A stretch of DNA of 64,000 bases from Sphingobium sp. SCG-1 (GTDB taxonomy: Bacteria > Pseudomonadota > Alphaproteobacteria > Sphingomonadales > Sphingomonadaceae): positions 682,001 to 746,000 of the forward strand of contig NZ_CP026372.1 of NCBI RefSeq assembly GCF_002953135.1, read 5' to 3'. Both the position numbers and the translations under genes were made by a program. Under the pieces are notes generated by a model, which saw nothing but the letters and a program-made list of their open reading frames with translations, was not told the DNA's origin and did not search any database. Position 1 is the first letter of the stretch. Every line of letters begins with the position of its first letter. Positions 34,253-42,704 of this stretch are shown one piece after another.

Positions 34253-36016
34253 CTATCCGACGCGCTTGAGCAGCCATCCGGTGCTGGTGCCGCCCGGTTG
34301 CGCTTCGCCGGTGACGACGAGCTGTTGGCAGGCATGCGGCTGGCCGTCGCCGTCCACCCACAGGCTGTCCTCGATCGCCAGAGTGCCGCTGCCGGTGCGG
34401 AACTGCCAGAGCGCACCGAGATCGATGCGCAGCAGCGCGCCCATTGCGTCGGCGGTCAGCGTCGGCTCCACGCCGGGGGCCAAGTGGAAGCGGATGACGA
34501 ACGGCGTCGCGGCGGGCTTGCGCCTGCGCTGGGCGGGGAGCAGCATGTCCTCGCCCCGGACCTCGCGCCCGTCCATGCTCAGCATCAGCAGGCGGCGATG
34601 CACATAGCCAATGCGGCGGACGTAGCCATCATGGCTGAGTTCCAGACGGCTGCCGGTCTCCAGCTCCTGCCGGTTCAGCTCGACTTCGGTGACGCCCTTG
34701 CCGAGCGTACCGTCGGCGAGAATGGCGGTCGAATTGCTGTCCGCCAGCACAAGCGTACTATGCGCCGCCGTGGTGCGCAGCCCCTGCGCCAGATCTTCAG
34801 TGATCGCCGCTCCGGCCAAAGCCGCGCCGCCGCAATTGACGATCAGGCGATGCGGGCCATCGCTCAATTCCATCGCGGCAGTCGAAGCGCATCCGGCGGC
34901 AGCGAGGCGCGCGATCGGCGGCGGTGCGGCATCCACCAGCAACACGCTGTTCCCGGCCGTCAGTCGTTGATAACCCCAGTCGCGGGCCTGCCGCAGTGGG
35001 CGGGCACGCACGCCGCTGGCCAGCACGACCGCTTCGACCAGCGCGGGATCGGTAGCGCCCGCGCCCTGCCAGCTACCCAGGCCCCGGTCGCCATGTGTGA
35101 GACCAAGCAACGCAGGCACGGCCTTGCTCAAGGCTTCGGTGATGAAGTGCGGCATCTCCTCGCGACGCACGTCATAGACGGCGCGCAACATGGCGAGCAG
35201 CATGATGCTGTCGAGTTGCGCCAATGGCGAGCGGGAGATCGTGCCGCCATCGGCGTGGAAGGCCGTGTCGAGTGCGCGGCGCAAGCCTGCCTCTCCGAAG
35301 ACTTTGCGCGGTCCGCCGCCCGGCAGCAGCATCGAGGCCGCGACGATCGCGCCCCATGCGACGAGGCGCTGCAATCCGACCGGCGCTTTCTCGGCGCTCT
35401 GGTCGAGATGCCGCGCGGTGCGGGCGATGCAGTTCAGCATCAGCGAGCGATAGATGAGGTCGCTGGACGAGAGGATCAGCGGCGCCTGTGTCGTCCAGAA
35501 GAATAGCCGCCATCCGGCATTATCTGCGCGCCATGCGGGCTCGCTCGGCTTCTCGGCATGTGCCTCCAGCCATTTGCGCGTGATCGCCTCGGCAATGGGT
35601 GCACCCTGCTCACGAGTCGCGACGGTCGAGAGGTCGCGCAGCCAGAGGAAGCTGTGGATATAGTCCTGAAACGCGGGAGGCAGGTCGAGATTGGCGAAAT
35701 CCAGCGCGTCGATCGGCTGCTTCAAACCCCGAAACAAGAAATATCCGGCGCGCAGTGCCTGCCCGGATCGCACGTCGCCGGGAATATTGTCGTTCGGTAC
35801 CGCCAGCAGCTTCAGCGGGAACTTGCCCTTGAGCCGCATCGAATGCAGCGGCGTGCGCCATGTGAAACGATGGAAGCTGTCGGCGACACGCGCTACTAGC
35901 GAACGGCCCTTGTCATCCGACACGCGGATGAGGCGCTTGCCCTCTTCGATCTGCGCGCCTTCGTCAGGCTCGGGCAGATCGACTGGCTTTGCTCGGGAGC
36001 GGGTGCGTTCGCTCAC
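34253..36016 (-). CDS. Heparinase II/III family protein
   Basis: The 587-residue protein combines an alpha/alpha toroid-like helical region (about 60-330; RWLEAHAEKPSEPAWRADNAGWRL type segments, GDRGLGSWQGAGATDPALV) with a C-terminal beta-sandwich (about 360-580; MELSDGPHRLIVNCGGAALA, AHSTLVLADSNSTAIL). This is the heparinase II/III-like layout of polysaccharide lyases, but there is no signal peptide. Members next to purH and rpe are conserved in Alphaproteobacteria and their substrate is unknown. The start is GTG 36016, overlapping the rpe stop (GTGA), so it is coupled to rpe. Confidence 0.8.
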   Translation of the reverse strand: MSERTRSRAKPVDLPEPDEGAQIEEGKRLIRVSDDKGRSLVARVADSFHRFTWRTPLHSMRLKGKFPLKLLAVPNDNIPGDVRSGQALRAGYFLFRGLKQPIDALDFANLDLPPAFQDYIHSFLWLRDLSTVATREQGAPIAEAITRKWLEAHAEKPSEPAWRADNAGWRLFFWTTQAPLILSSSDLIYRSLMLNCIARTARHLDQSAEKAPVGLQRLVAWGAIVAASMLLPGGGPRKVFGEAGLRRALDTAFHADGGTISRSPLAQLDSIMLLAMLRAVYDVRREEMPHFITEALSKAVPALLGLTHGDRGLGSWQGAGATDPALVEAVVLASGVRARPLRQARDWGYQRLTAGNSVLLVDAAPPPIARLAAAGCASTAAMELSDGPHRLIVNCGGAALAGAAITEDLAQGLRTTAAHSTLVLADSNSTAILADGTLGKGVTEVELNRQELETGSRLELSHDGYVRRIGYVHRRLLMLSMDGREVRGEDMLLPAQRRRKPAATPFVIRFHLAPGVEPTLTADAMGALLRIDLGALWQFRTGSGTLAIEDSLWVDGDGQPHACQQLVVTGEAQPGGTSTGWLLKRVG

Positions 36017-36687
36017 CCGCCCCGCAACCTCTTGATATTGTCGGCATAGGCATCCGGCCCACCCCGGAACGTCGCTGTGCCTGCGACCAGCACATCGGCC
36101 CCGGCCTCGATCGCCCGCGGTGCCGTAGTGAAGTCGATACCGCCATCGACTTGCAGGCGAATGTCGCGACCGCTCTTGTCGATCATCTTGCGGATCGCCT
36201 CGATCTTGCGAAGCTGGTTCTCGATGAAGCTCTGCCCGCCGAAACCGGGGTTCACGCTCATCACGAGAATGAGGTCCACGTCATCGATGAGGTAATCAAG
36301 CATCTTGGCTGGCGTGCCGGGATTGAGCACCACGCCTGCCATCTTGCCCAGGCTCTTGATGTGCTGCACCGTGCGATGAATGTGCGGCCCCGCCTCGGGA
36401 TGGACCGTCAGGATATCCGCGCCCGCCTCTGCAAAGGCGTCCAGAAAGCTGTCGATGGGCGAGATCATCAAGTGTACGTCGAGCGGCTTGGTCGTGTGCG
36501 GGCGCAGTGCCTTCACGACGGCAGGACCGATAGTGATGTTGGGCACGAAATGCCCGTCCATCACGTCGACATGAACCCAATCGCATCCGGCGGCGTCGAT
36601 GGCGCGCACTTCCTCGCCCAGCCGTGCGAAGTCGGCGGAGAGGATCGAGGGAGCGATGCGGACGGCGCGGGGTTCGGTGACGGTCAT
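36013..36687 (-). CDS. rpe: Ribulose-phosphate 3-epimerase
   Basis: The 224-residue TIM-barrel enzyme interconverts ribulose-5-phosphate and xylulose-5-phosphate. APSILSADFARLGEEV, the metal-binding VHVDVMDGHFVPNITIGP, LDVHLMI, MSVNPGFGGQSFI and the phosphate loop VDGGIDFTTAPRAIEAGADVLVAGTA are complete. It lies downstream of rsmB on the same strand with 54 bases between. Confidence 0.95.
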   Translation of the reverse strand: MTVTEPRAVRIAPSILSADFARLGEEVRAIDAAGCDWVHVDVMDGHFVPNITIGPAVVKALRPHTTKPLDVHLMISPIDSFLDAFAEAGADILTVHPEAGPHIHRTVQHIKSLGKMAGVVLNPGTPAKMLDYLIDDVDLILVMSVNPGFGGQSFIENQLRKIEAIRKMIDKSGRDIRLQVDGGIDFTTAPRAIEAGADVLVAGTATFRGGPDAYADNIKRLRGG

Positions 36688-36741
36688 TGACCCATCGCCT
36701 TAGACGCGCGAATCAGGTGGCGCAACCGCTGTTACGCGGCT

Positions 36742-38046
36742 TCAGTGACGAACCATGCGCGCGATGAAGAAGCCGTCCGTCCCGCCCTTATCGGCCAGCG
36801 GTAAGGGCAGGGTTCGGACCCATCCTTCCGCCGTAGCCGTCACGCCTTGCGGAAGTTCCTCGGCCTCGGGCGGAGCGATTGTAAATGCGTGGTTTTCGGC
36901 CAGGAAACGCGTGATCTGCGCTTCGCCTTCGGCCTGTTCGAGCGAGCATGTTGCATAAACGAGCGTGCCGCCGGGCTTCACCCAATCCGCCGCGCGGATG
37001 AGCAACGCCGCCTGCAATTCGGCAAGTTCAGCGATCTGGCGCGGCCCGATGCGATGGAGAACGTCAGGATGGCGACGGTAGATGCCCGTGGCGGTGCAGG
37101 GGGCATCGAGCAGCACGGCATCGGCAGGCGCTTCCGGTGCCCAGTCACGCAAGTCGGCGGTGACGACACTCGCCGAAAGATCGACGCGCGCCAGATTGTC
37201 CGACAGCCGCGTGAGGCGCTTTGCCGACTGATCGATGGCAGTCACGGACCATCCGGCAGCCGCGAGTTGCATCGTCTTGCCACCGGGTGCGGCGCAGAGG
37301 TCCAGCACATGGCGACCCTCGCCTGTGCCAAGCAGTCGTGCGGGGATCGAGGCAGCAATGTCCTGCACCCACCATGCGCCATCATCAAAGCCGGGCAGCT
37401 CCGTTATGGCATCATGCGCGGGCAAGCGGACGTGGCCGGGCGCGAGCGACTCGCCGCCCAGCCGTTCGGCCCACATCGCCGTCTCCGTGGGATCACGTAG
37501 CGTGACGTCAACGGGCGGACGAACCACGAAGGCCTTCGCCGCTGCTTCGGGCATGGCCTCGCCCCATTGCTCCGCCCAGCGCGCAGCAACTTCCGGCAGT
37601 AGGGCAGGAACGGCGGGCAAGGTCGCCGTGCCCCGCATCAGTGTCCCGAAAACGCCGTGCACCAGCTTGCGCGGACCGCCATCCACCAGCGGCAAGGCCG
37701 TGGCGATCGCCGCGTGGGGCGGGGTGCCCAGCACGAGCGCCTGCACCAGTGCGATCCGTAGCACCATGCGCGCCTTTGCATCGTCAGGGAGGCGATTGCG
37801 CGTGGCGCTGTCGATGAGAGCATCCAGATCGGGCAAGTGGCGGAGCGTCTCGGCCGCAATCGCGTGCACCAGCGCCCGATCCGCCCGATCAACGATCCCC
37901 TGACTTGCACCATGGAGGGCGATCTCCAAAGGATCACCTCTGCGCAACACGGCGTCCAGCAGGCGGAGTGCAGCGCGGCGGGCGGGGAGGCCGGGCGCAT
38001 CGGGTGCGCGAGCGGGATATCGGGAGACAGGGGGAGTCGAAGCCAT
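36742..38046 (-). CDS. rsmB: 16S rRNA m5C967 methyltransferase (RsmB/NOP family)
   Basis: The 434-residue protein has an N-terminal NusB-like RNA-binding domain (about 15-140) and a C-terminal Rossmann methyltransferase. HVLDLCAAPGGKTMQLA (247-263) binds AdoMet; the two catalytic cysteines are C317 in DAPCTATG and C367 in VYATCSLEQ, as in RsmB. It starts the unit rsmB-rpe-heparinase-like. The 157 bases upstream, before the small gene at 38204, hold the divergent promoters. Confidence 0.92.
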   Translation of the reverse strand: MASTPPVSRYPARAPDAPGLPARRAALRLLDAVLRRGDPLEIALHGASQGIVDRADRALVHAIAAETLRHLPDLDALIDSATRNRLPDDAKARMVLRIALVQALVLGTPPHAAIATALPLVDGGPRKLVHGVFGTLMRGTATLPAVPALLPEVAARWAEQWGEAMPEAAAKAFVVRPPVDVTLRDPTETAMWAERLGGESLAPGHVRLPAHDAITELPGFDDGAWWVQDIAASIPARLLGTGEGRHVLDLCAAPGGKTMQLAAAGWSVTAIDQSAKRLTRLSDNLARVDLSASVVTADLRDWAPEAPADAVLLDAPCTATGIYRRHPDVLHRIGPRQIAELAELQAALLIRAADWVKPGGTLVYATCSLEQAEGEAQITRFLAENHAFTIAPPEAEELPQGVTATAEGWVRTLPLPLADKGGTDGFFIARMVRH

Positions 38047-38203
38047 CGCGTCCCACTAGCGCCATTTGGCTTCGCCGTCACCCGCCGCTATGTCACGTCG
38101 TTAGAAGCCATCACTTGCCTCACACGGGTACAACACCCATGTCGCAGGTGCAGTGTGTTTGTGTGTACTGTGCTGGCATGCGTTCAGGAAGAAGGAAGCG
38201 AAC

Positions 38204-38365
38204 ATGGCGAAACGTCCCGATCATGTGAAGCCGCCCGCGCATTGGTCAAAGAGCCCGCCGGTTCCCACGCCTGATCCCATCGACAAACAACCTGCTATCC
38301 ATGAAGAATTGAGTCCGACCCGCTACGGCGATTGGGAACGGAAAGGCATCGCCGTCGACTTTTGA
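38204..38365 (+). CDS. SDHAF4/SdhE4-like succinate dehydrogenase assembly protein (DUF1674)
   Basis: A 53-residue protein ending LSPTRYGDWERKGIAVDF, the DUF1674 signature shared with the mitochondrial assembly factor SDHAF4, which binds flavinated SdhA and helps mature complex II. The N-terminus is lysine/proline-rich and probably unstructured. ATG 38204 is preceded by AAGGAAG at a proper distance; the upstream frame extension is not conserved. No sdh genes are in this window. Confidence 0.85.
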   Translation: MAKRPDHVKPPAHWSKSPPVPTPDPIDKQPAIHEELSPTRYGDWERKGIAVDF

Positions 38366-38421
38366 CGAGCTGTGCAACCTGTTGATTCGCTGAGGGACGA
38401 CAGAGGTTTGTGACAATTTCA

Positions 38422-38442
38422 CACAACTTAAGTTAAGTTGTG
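38422..38442. promoter_or_regulatory. Perfect 21-base operator-like palindrome
   Basis: CACAACTTAA and TTAAGTTGTG are perfect ten-base arms around a single G at 38432. The site is 20 bases before the start of the uncharacterised gene at 38463, where a repressor would block transcription. The sequence is AT-richer than its surroundings, as operators often are. The binding protein is unknown. Confidence 0.55.
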
Positions 38443-38462
38443 CCTGATATGCGGGGAGAGCC

Positions 38463-38990
38463 ATGGTTGCCCCTCGATTTACCCTAGGATCGCCCGCCGC
38501 GCGCCGATACCCTGCATGTCTTGTCAGGGGAACCATTGCGTTGATGAAGCACGCGCCAGCATTTGCGGAATTGAACGCGCTGGACGACGATCTGCTTTGC
38601 GGCGTGGGGCGGCTCGTCTGCGCCTGGGGCGTGCTGGAACAGCGCCTGGAGCAGAAGATCAGCCTGTTGCGGGAAGCGGCGGGCGATGTGCGGACGCTGT
38701 GTTCGCGTTCGCGGCCCGGCATGGGAAAGCTGCTGGGTGAATTACGCGCGATGGTGTCGATACGTGACAAGCGCAACGCGACGGTGCTGGGTGAGATTGC
38801 AGAGCTTGAACGCGATATTCAGCGGATCGATCGCTTCCGTGGCCTCATCATATCGGGTTTCCAGGGGGCGGAGCCGGGTGGCTTTGCCTGTCGCGACCAG
38901 AAGAACGTACAGGCGCATGTGTCCTACGATCAATTGAACGCGGAGATCGTGAACCTCAATCGCATCGGCGAGCGGCTGCTGGCGCTGTAA
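38463..38990 (+). CDS. Uncharacterised helical protein
   Basis: A 175-residue soluble protein I do not recognise. The part from residue 28 on (MKHAPAFAELNALDDDLL) is mostly helix, with a likely coiled-coil core: GVLEQRLEQKISLLREAAG, then LRAMVSIRDKRNATVLGEIA and a last helix ISYDQLNAEI-like. Two cysteines (VCAWG, TLCSR) are present without a metal pattern. The start is uncertain: ATG 38463 has GGAGAG close upstream, while ATG 38544 begins the structured part. A perfect palindrome lies 20 bases upstream, so it is probably regulated singly. It converges on crtZ. Confidence 0.6.
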   Translation: MVAPRFTLGSPAARRYPACLVRGTIALMKHAPAFAELNALDDDLLCGVGRLVCAWGVLEQRLEQKISLLREAAGDVRTLCSRSRPGMGKLLGELRAMVSIRDKRNATVLGEIAELERDIQRIDRFRGLIISGFQGAEPGGFACRDQKNVQAHVSYDQLNAEIVNLNRIGERLLAL

Positions 38991-38996
38991 CGGCAG

Positions 38997-39515
38997 CTAT
39001 TTGGGCGTGGCTGCGCCGACCGGCGCGCGCACGCCAGCGCGACCCCGTCTCGCGAGTTCGGCCTTCAGATGTTCGGGTTTGGGGGCGACAAGGAAGCCGA
39101 AGCTGACCGTGCCTGCCTTTGTCTCGACGGCATGATGCAGGCGGTGAGCCTGCACTATGCGCTTCATATAGGGGGAGCGCGGGACATAGCGATGGTCCAC
39201 GCGTCGGTGCACGATGACATCGTGGAAGCCGAGATAGATCATCCCGTACGCGGTGATGCCCGCGCCGACGGCGGTCGCCCAATGCCCCCAGCCCCACTGC
39301 ACGCCGCCCAGCAACAACAGGATCGCGGGCGCGGCGAAGATCACAAAATAGGCGTCGTTCAGTTCCCAGTTGCCGGTGCGCGGCCGATGGTGGCTCTCAT
39401 GCAGGAACCAGCCGAAGCCGTGCATTACCCAGCGATGCATGACGTAGGCAAAGGCCTCCATGCCCGCGACGGTGAGCAGGAACAGCAGGATCAGCGAAGG
39501 CAAGCTGGTGAACAT
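38997..39515 (-). CDS. crtZ: Beta-carotene hydroxylase (CrtZ type, fatty-acid hydroxylase fold)
   Basis: The 172-residue membrane protein has the four histidine clusters of the non-heme di-iron hydroxylases: HRWVMHG, HESHH, HDVIVHRRVDHRY and HRLHH. These bind the iron centre that hydroxylates beta-ionone rings to make zeaxanthin or nostoxanthin precursors, the yellow pigments of sphingomonads. About four membrane helices are visible. ATG 39515 starts the first helix properly; the track extension upstream is not conserved. No other carotenoid genes are near. Confidence 0.88.
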   Translation of the reverse strand: MFTSLPSLILLFLLTVAGMEAFAYVMHRWVMHGFGWFLHESHHRPRTGNWELNDAYFVIFAAPAILLLLGGVQWGWGHWATAVGAGITAYGMIYLGFHDVIVHRRVDHRYVPRSPYMKRIVQAHRLHHAVETKAGTVSFGFLVAPKPEHLKAELARRGRAGVRAPVGAATPK

Positions 39516-39579
39516 GCCGCCTATATAGCGATCCGCGCGCCATATTCGAACAGCAATATGTCGATGCGCGAGCGTACAT

Positions 39580-39613
39580 AAAGAAAGGGCCGCCAACCTT
39601 CTGGTCAGCGGCC
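39580..39613 (-). terminator. Rho-independent terminator of the porin gene
   Basis: On the minus strand GGCCGCTGACC and GGTTGGCGGCC form an 11-bp stem (two G-U pairs) with an AGAA loop, followed by CTTTCTTT. It lies 24 bases after the porin stop and upstream of crtZ, so it separates the two units. Confidence 0.8.
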
Positions 39614-39636
39614 TCCCGTACGCTAGATCAGACGGA

Positions 39637-40392
39637 TCAGAAAGCGACCCCCACCGAGCCGACTACGCCGGCCTTGCTGGCATTGCGGCCCGAAGGCGTG
39701 AACACGTCGCCGTCAGTATCGACATAGCTCACACCGAAAGTCAGGTGGTTCCAGGTGTAGCTCGCGCCAAGGCTCCAATCAGTGTAACCCTTGCTGAAGC
39801 TGGAACCTGCCGTCAGATAGCTCGGTCCGAAGCTGTGGCCGACATGCGCGGACAGGCTGACGGGCGTTTCAGGGATACCAGCGCCCAGATCGAACGCGGT
39901 GTACAGGTTGTCCTGGCGAGCCTTGCCGAGGCTGGCAAGCGCGTGTTGCTTAGGAGCATAGGCAGCCGATAGCTTTGCCGTGGCAGGGCCGAACGTGTGC
40001 GACACTGCGGCATAGGGTTCAATGAAATCGGTGTTGGTGCCGCCTGAACCGGGGTAGTAGTAATACAGAACACCCACGTCGAGCTTCGTGCCGTTGAAAT
40101 CCTTGGCCCAACCGGCGATCAGGTCGATTTCCTGGTCGCTACCGGTGGCGATGTAATCGTCGATCGAGGAACCCCAGACGGTGGCGTAAAAGCCTGATTC
40201 GTGCGCGACAGTGAAGGTGCCCTGTACGGCGAACCTCTTGTCGGTCTGCGAAATGCCACGGAAGCGATAGTCGGTGACGACTGTCGCGCCGCCGGTCACG
40301 GTAACTGCGGGCGCCGGTTCTTCCTGTGCGAAAACAGGGCTGGCGATGGTCGAAAGAAGTACGGCCGTGAGGCCGATAATGGACTTGCGCAT
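39637..40392 (-). CDS. TorF-family putative outer-membrane porin
   Basis: The 251-residue protein has a Sec signal peptide (cleavage after FAQ at 23) and repeating amphipathic strands ending in a terminal phenylalanine (VGSVGVAF), the signature recognised by the outer-membrane insertion machinery. VTVTGGATVVTDYRFRGISQTDKR is the opening of the TorF/TIGR02001 family of proteobacterial porin-like proteins, whose substrates are not known. The 210-base gap upstream holds a tandem repeat and an inverted repeat that could control it. A strong terminator follows. Confidence 0.88.
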   Translation of the reverse strand: MRKSIIGLTAVLLSTIASPVFAQEEPAPAVTVTGGATVVTDYRFRGISQTDKRFAVQGTFTVAHESGFYATVWGSSIDDYIATGSDQEIDLIAGWAKDFNGTKLDVGVLYYYYPGSGGTNTDFIEPYAAVSHTFGPATAKLSAAYAPKQHALASLGKARQDNLYTAFDLGAGIPETPVSLSAHVGHSFGPSYLTAGSSFSKGYTDWSLGASYTWNHLTFGVSYVDTDGDVFTPSGRNASKAGVVGSVGVAF

Positions 40393-40533
40393 GATATTCC
40401 CCTTGATGGCTATGCGGCCGTCCCACCTGCGCTATGGCCCCCGCTTCTCTCTCCGGCTTTGGAAAGCAACGGAGGGAGCAGGCTTGCCGATAACGCGATC
40501 GCAATGCCCCGCTGTACCGCAGCGCACAAGAGG

Positions 40534-40551
40534 ATTATGTCTAATTATGTC
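40534..40551 (-). repeat. Tandem 8-base direct repeat with 10-base period
   Basis: ATTATGTC occurs at 40534-40541 and 40544-40551 (GACATAAT twice on the porin strand), about one helical turn apart. Tandem boxes with this spacing are typical of response-regulator sites. It lies about 145 bases upstream of the porin start. Confidence 0.4.
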
Positions 40552-40564
40552 GGTTTGTTGCCCT

Positions 40565-40586
40565 ATTGTTGCTGTCATGCAACAAT
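40565..40586. promoter_or_regulatory. Inverted repeat between metC and the porin gene
   Basis: ATTGTTGC and GCAACAAT form perfect eight-base arms with a six-base spacer. There is no T-run on either strand, so a protein-binding site or a weak attenuating hairpin after metC is more likely than a Rho-independent terminator. Confidence 0.4.
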
Positions 40587-40602
40587 GTACGACAGTCCAA
40601 AA

Positions 40603-41823
40603 TTACATCGCTGAGCGCCAGCGTTTAAGACCTGAGGCGAGATCGGCGATCAGATCGGCAGGATCTTCAAGCCCGATACTGAGCCTGACGACCAGCCCTT
40701 CTGCTTCCCATCGCGTTGCGGTGCGGTAGCGTTGCGGATCGACCGGCAGGGCAAGACTTTCGAAACCGCCCCAGCTATATCCTATGCCAAAATGCGCTAG
40801 ATCATCGATCAGAACGGCCCGCGCCTTATCGGCTTTTGCGCCGGAGCCGCCAGTCAGCACGAAAGAGAACAGGCCGCTCGATCCGTTGAAATCCCGCTTC
40901 CAGATTTCATAGCCCGGACATTCGGGGAGTGCCGGGTGGAGAACGCGGGCGACCTCAGGCTGTTGGGCAAGCCACCGTGCGACTTCGAGCGCCGCGACTT
41001 GGTGCTGCGCCAGCCGCACGCCCAAGGTCCGTAACCCGCGCGCGGCGAGCCACGCATCGTCGGGGCTGGTCATCTGCCCGAAATATTGCGCGCTGCTGCG
41101 CACCTTCTCCCATGTCGCGGCGTTGGCCGTGACCGATCCGATCATCACGTCGCTATGGCCAACGATATACTTGGTGCAGGCGAGGATGGAGATATCCACT
41201 CCGTGCGACAGCGGCTGAAAGTAGAGCGACGTGGCCCATGTGTTGTCGATCAGCGTGACGATATCGCGTGACTTGGCGACGGCGACGATCGCGGGCACAT
41301 CCTGCACCTCGAAGGTCAGGCTGCCGGGGCTTTCCATGAAGATAGCGCGGGTGCGATCTGTGCAGAGATCGGCAATTCCGCTGCCGATCATTGGATCATA
41401 GTAGATCGTGTCGACGCCGAACGGCCGCAGGACTTTTTCGCAGAAGTTGCGCGTCGGGTCGTATGCGCTGTCGACCATCAGCAGTTCATCGCCGGGTCGC
41501 AGCACGCCCATCAGCGCGCAGGCTATCGCCGCGACGCCCGACGGAAACAGCGCCGTTGCCTCCGCACCGGGTTCGAGCGAGGTCAGCGCGTCCGCCAGCG
41601 ACCATGCGGTCGGCGTTCCCTTGCGCCCGTAGAACAGCCGCTCATGCGTGTCGTGCACCGCCGAGCGTAAATGGGCGACATTGTCGTACAGGATGGTGGA
41701 CGCCCGCCACACAGGCGGATTGACGATGCCGCCGGGTTGCCCCGGCATACCGGTCCATTCCGCCCTGCGCCCTGCCTGCACCATGTGGGTCAGCGGCTGG
41801 AGATCGTCCTTATCCTCGTTCAT
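40603..41823 (-). CDS. metC: Cystathionine beta-lyase (PLP-dependent, Cys/Met metabolism)
   Basis: The 406-residue enzyme cleaves cystathionine to homocysteine. PLP fold landmarks are SLADALTSLEPGAEATALFPSG (cofactor phosphate loop), LIDNTWATSLYFQPLSHG with the cofactor Asp, and CTKYIVGHSDVMIG with the Schiff-base K218. SWGGFESLALP near the C-terminus is typical of the cystathionine lyases in this family. ATG 41823 gives the normal start. It lies 10 bases downstream of the sulfurtransferase gene, forming a sulfur-metabolism pair. Confidence 0.9.
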   Translation of the reverse strand: MNEDKDDLQPLTHMVQAGRRAEWTGMPGQPGGIVNPPVWRASTILYDNVAHLRSAVHDTHERLFYGRKGTPTAWSLADALTSLEPGAEATALFPSGVAAIACALMGVLRPGDELLMVDSAYDPTRNFCEKVLRPFGVDTIYYDPMIGSGIADLCTDRTRAIFMESPGSLTFEVQDVPAIVAVAKSRDIVTLIDNTWATSLYFQPLSHGVDISILACTKYIVGHSDVMIGSVTANAATWEKVRSSAQYFGQMTSPDDAWLAARGLRTLGVRLAQHQVAALEVARWLAQQPEVARVLHPALPECPGYEIWKRDFNGSSGLFSFVLTGGSGAKADKARAVLIDDLAHFGIGYSWGGFESLALPVDPQRYRTATRWEAEGLVVRLSIGLEDPADLIADLASGLKRWRSAM

Positions 41824-41833
41824 CGTCGCGCTT

Positions 41834-42676
41834 TCATGCAGGTCCGGTGGCCTTGGGCGTCGCAGGATCGGCGCCCCACTCGCTCCAGCTTCCATCGTAG
41901 AGCGAAATGTCCGTCTTCCCCAGCAGGTGCGCAGCGAACAGCACGTCGGCTGCGGTCACGCCGCTGCCGCAACTGACGATCATCGGCTTTTCCAGATCGA
42001 CGCCCGCTTCATGGAACAGGCCGCGCAATTCATGGCCGCGTTTCCACCTTCCGTCCGCGTTGAACAGGCGGCTGTAGGGCAGGCACACCGAACCCGGAAT
42101 ATGGCCCGACGCCATGCCCGCGCGGGGTTCGGGGTCTTCGCCGGTGAAACGGCTCATCGAGCGGGCGTCCACGACCTGCGCTTGTCTCGTCGTGATGTTC
42201 GCCAGCACATCGGCCTTGGTGACGATCGTCGTGTCGTCCTTCCACACCGTGAAATGGCGATGGCGCGTCTCGGGCTTGCCGGTTTCCAGCGCGCGGCCTT
42301 CCGCCACCCATTTCTGCAAGCCGCCGTCGAGGATTGCGACCTTGTGCGCGCCGAAGACGTGGAACATCCACCATGCCCGTGCCGAGGTGCGCAGGGGAGA
42401 GTTGTCGTAGATTACGATGCGGCTACCATCGCCCAGACCCAGTGCGGCCATGCGGCTCGCGAACTTTTCAGGCGGCGGCAACATGCCGGGACGCGGATCG
42501 TTGAGGTCGGCCAACTCGGGCAGGTTCAGGAAGAACGCGCCGGGAATATGCCCCGAATCATATTCCGCTTGCGGATCGCGGTCGCTGCCCGGCAGAAACG
42601 CCGTCGCATCCACTATGCGCAAGTCCGAAGCCCCCGCTTGGTCCGCAAGCCAATCGGTAGAAACCAGCAAATCCAT
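41834..42676 (-). CDS. sseA: 3-Mercaptopyruvate / thiosulfate sulfurtransferase
   Basis: The 280-residue protein has two rhodanese domains, an inactive N-terminal (RIVDATAFLP, DSGHIPGAFFL) and an active C-terminal with C236 in VSCGSGVTA, the CGSGVT loop that marks 3-mercaptopyruvate sulfurtransferases. It moves sulfane sulfur to cyanide or thiols. ATG 42676 is preceded by GGAGGG; the frame is open far upstream but overlaps the photolyase antisense. It is followed by metC. Confidence 0.9.
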   Translation of the reverse strand: MDLLVSTDWLADQAGASDLRIVDATAFLPGSDRDPQAEYDSGHIPGAFFLNLPELADLNDPRPGMLPPPEKFASRMAALGLGDGSRIVIYDNSPLRTSARAWWMFHVFGAHKVAILDGGLQKWVAEGRALETGKPETRHRHFTVWKDDTTIVTKADVLANITTRQAQVVDARSMSRFTGEDPEPRAGMASGHIPGSVCLPYSRLFNADGRWKRGHELRGLFHEAGVDLEKPMIVSCGSGVTAADVLFAAHLLGKTDISLYDGSWSEWGADPATPKATGPA

Positions 42677-42704
42677 ATATCGCACCCTCCGTCGCAGGGC
42701 TGCT

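Noticed and set aside
34298..35506. 402-codon plus-strand frame
   Set aside because: Antisense shadow of the heparinase-like gene with no motif.
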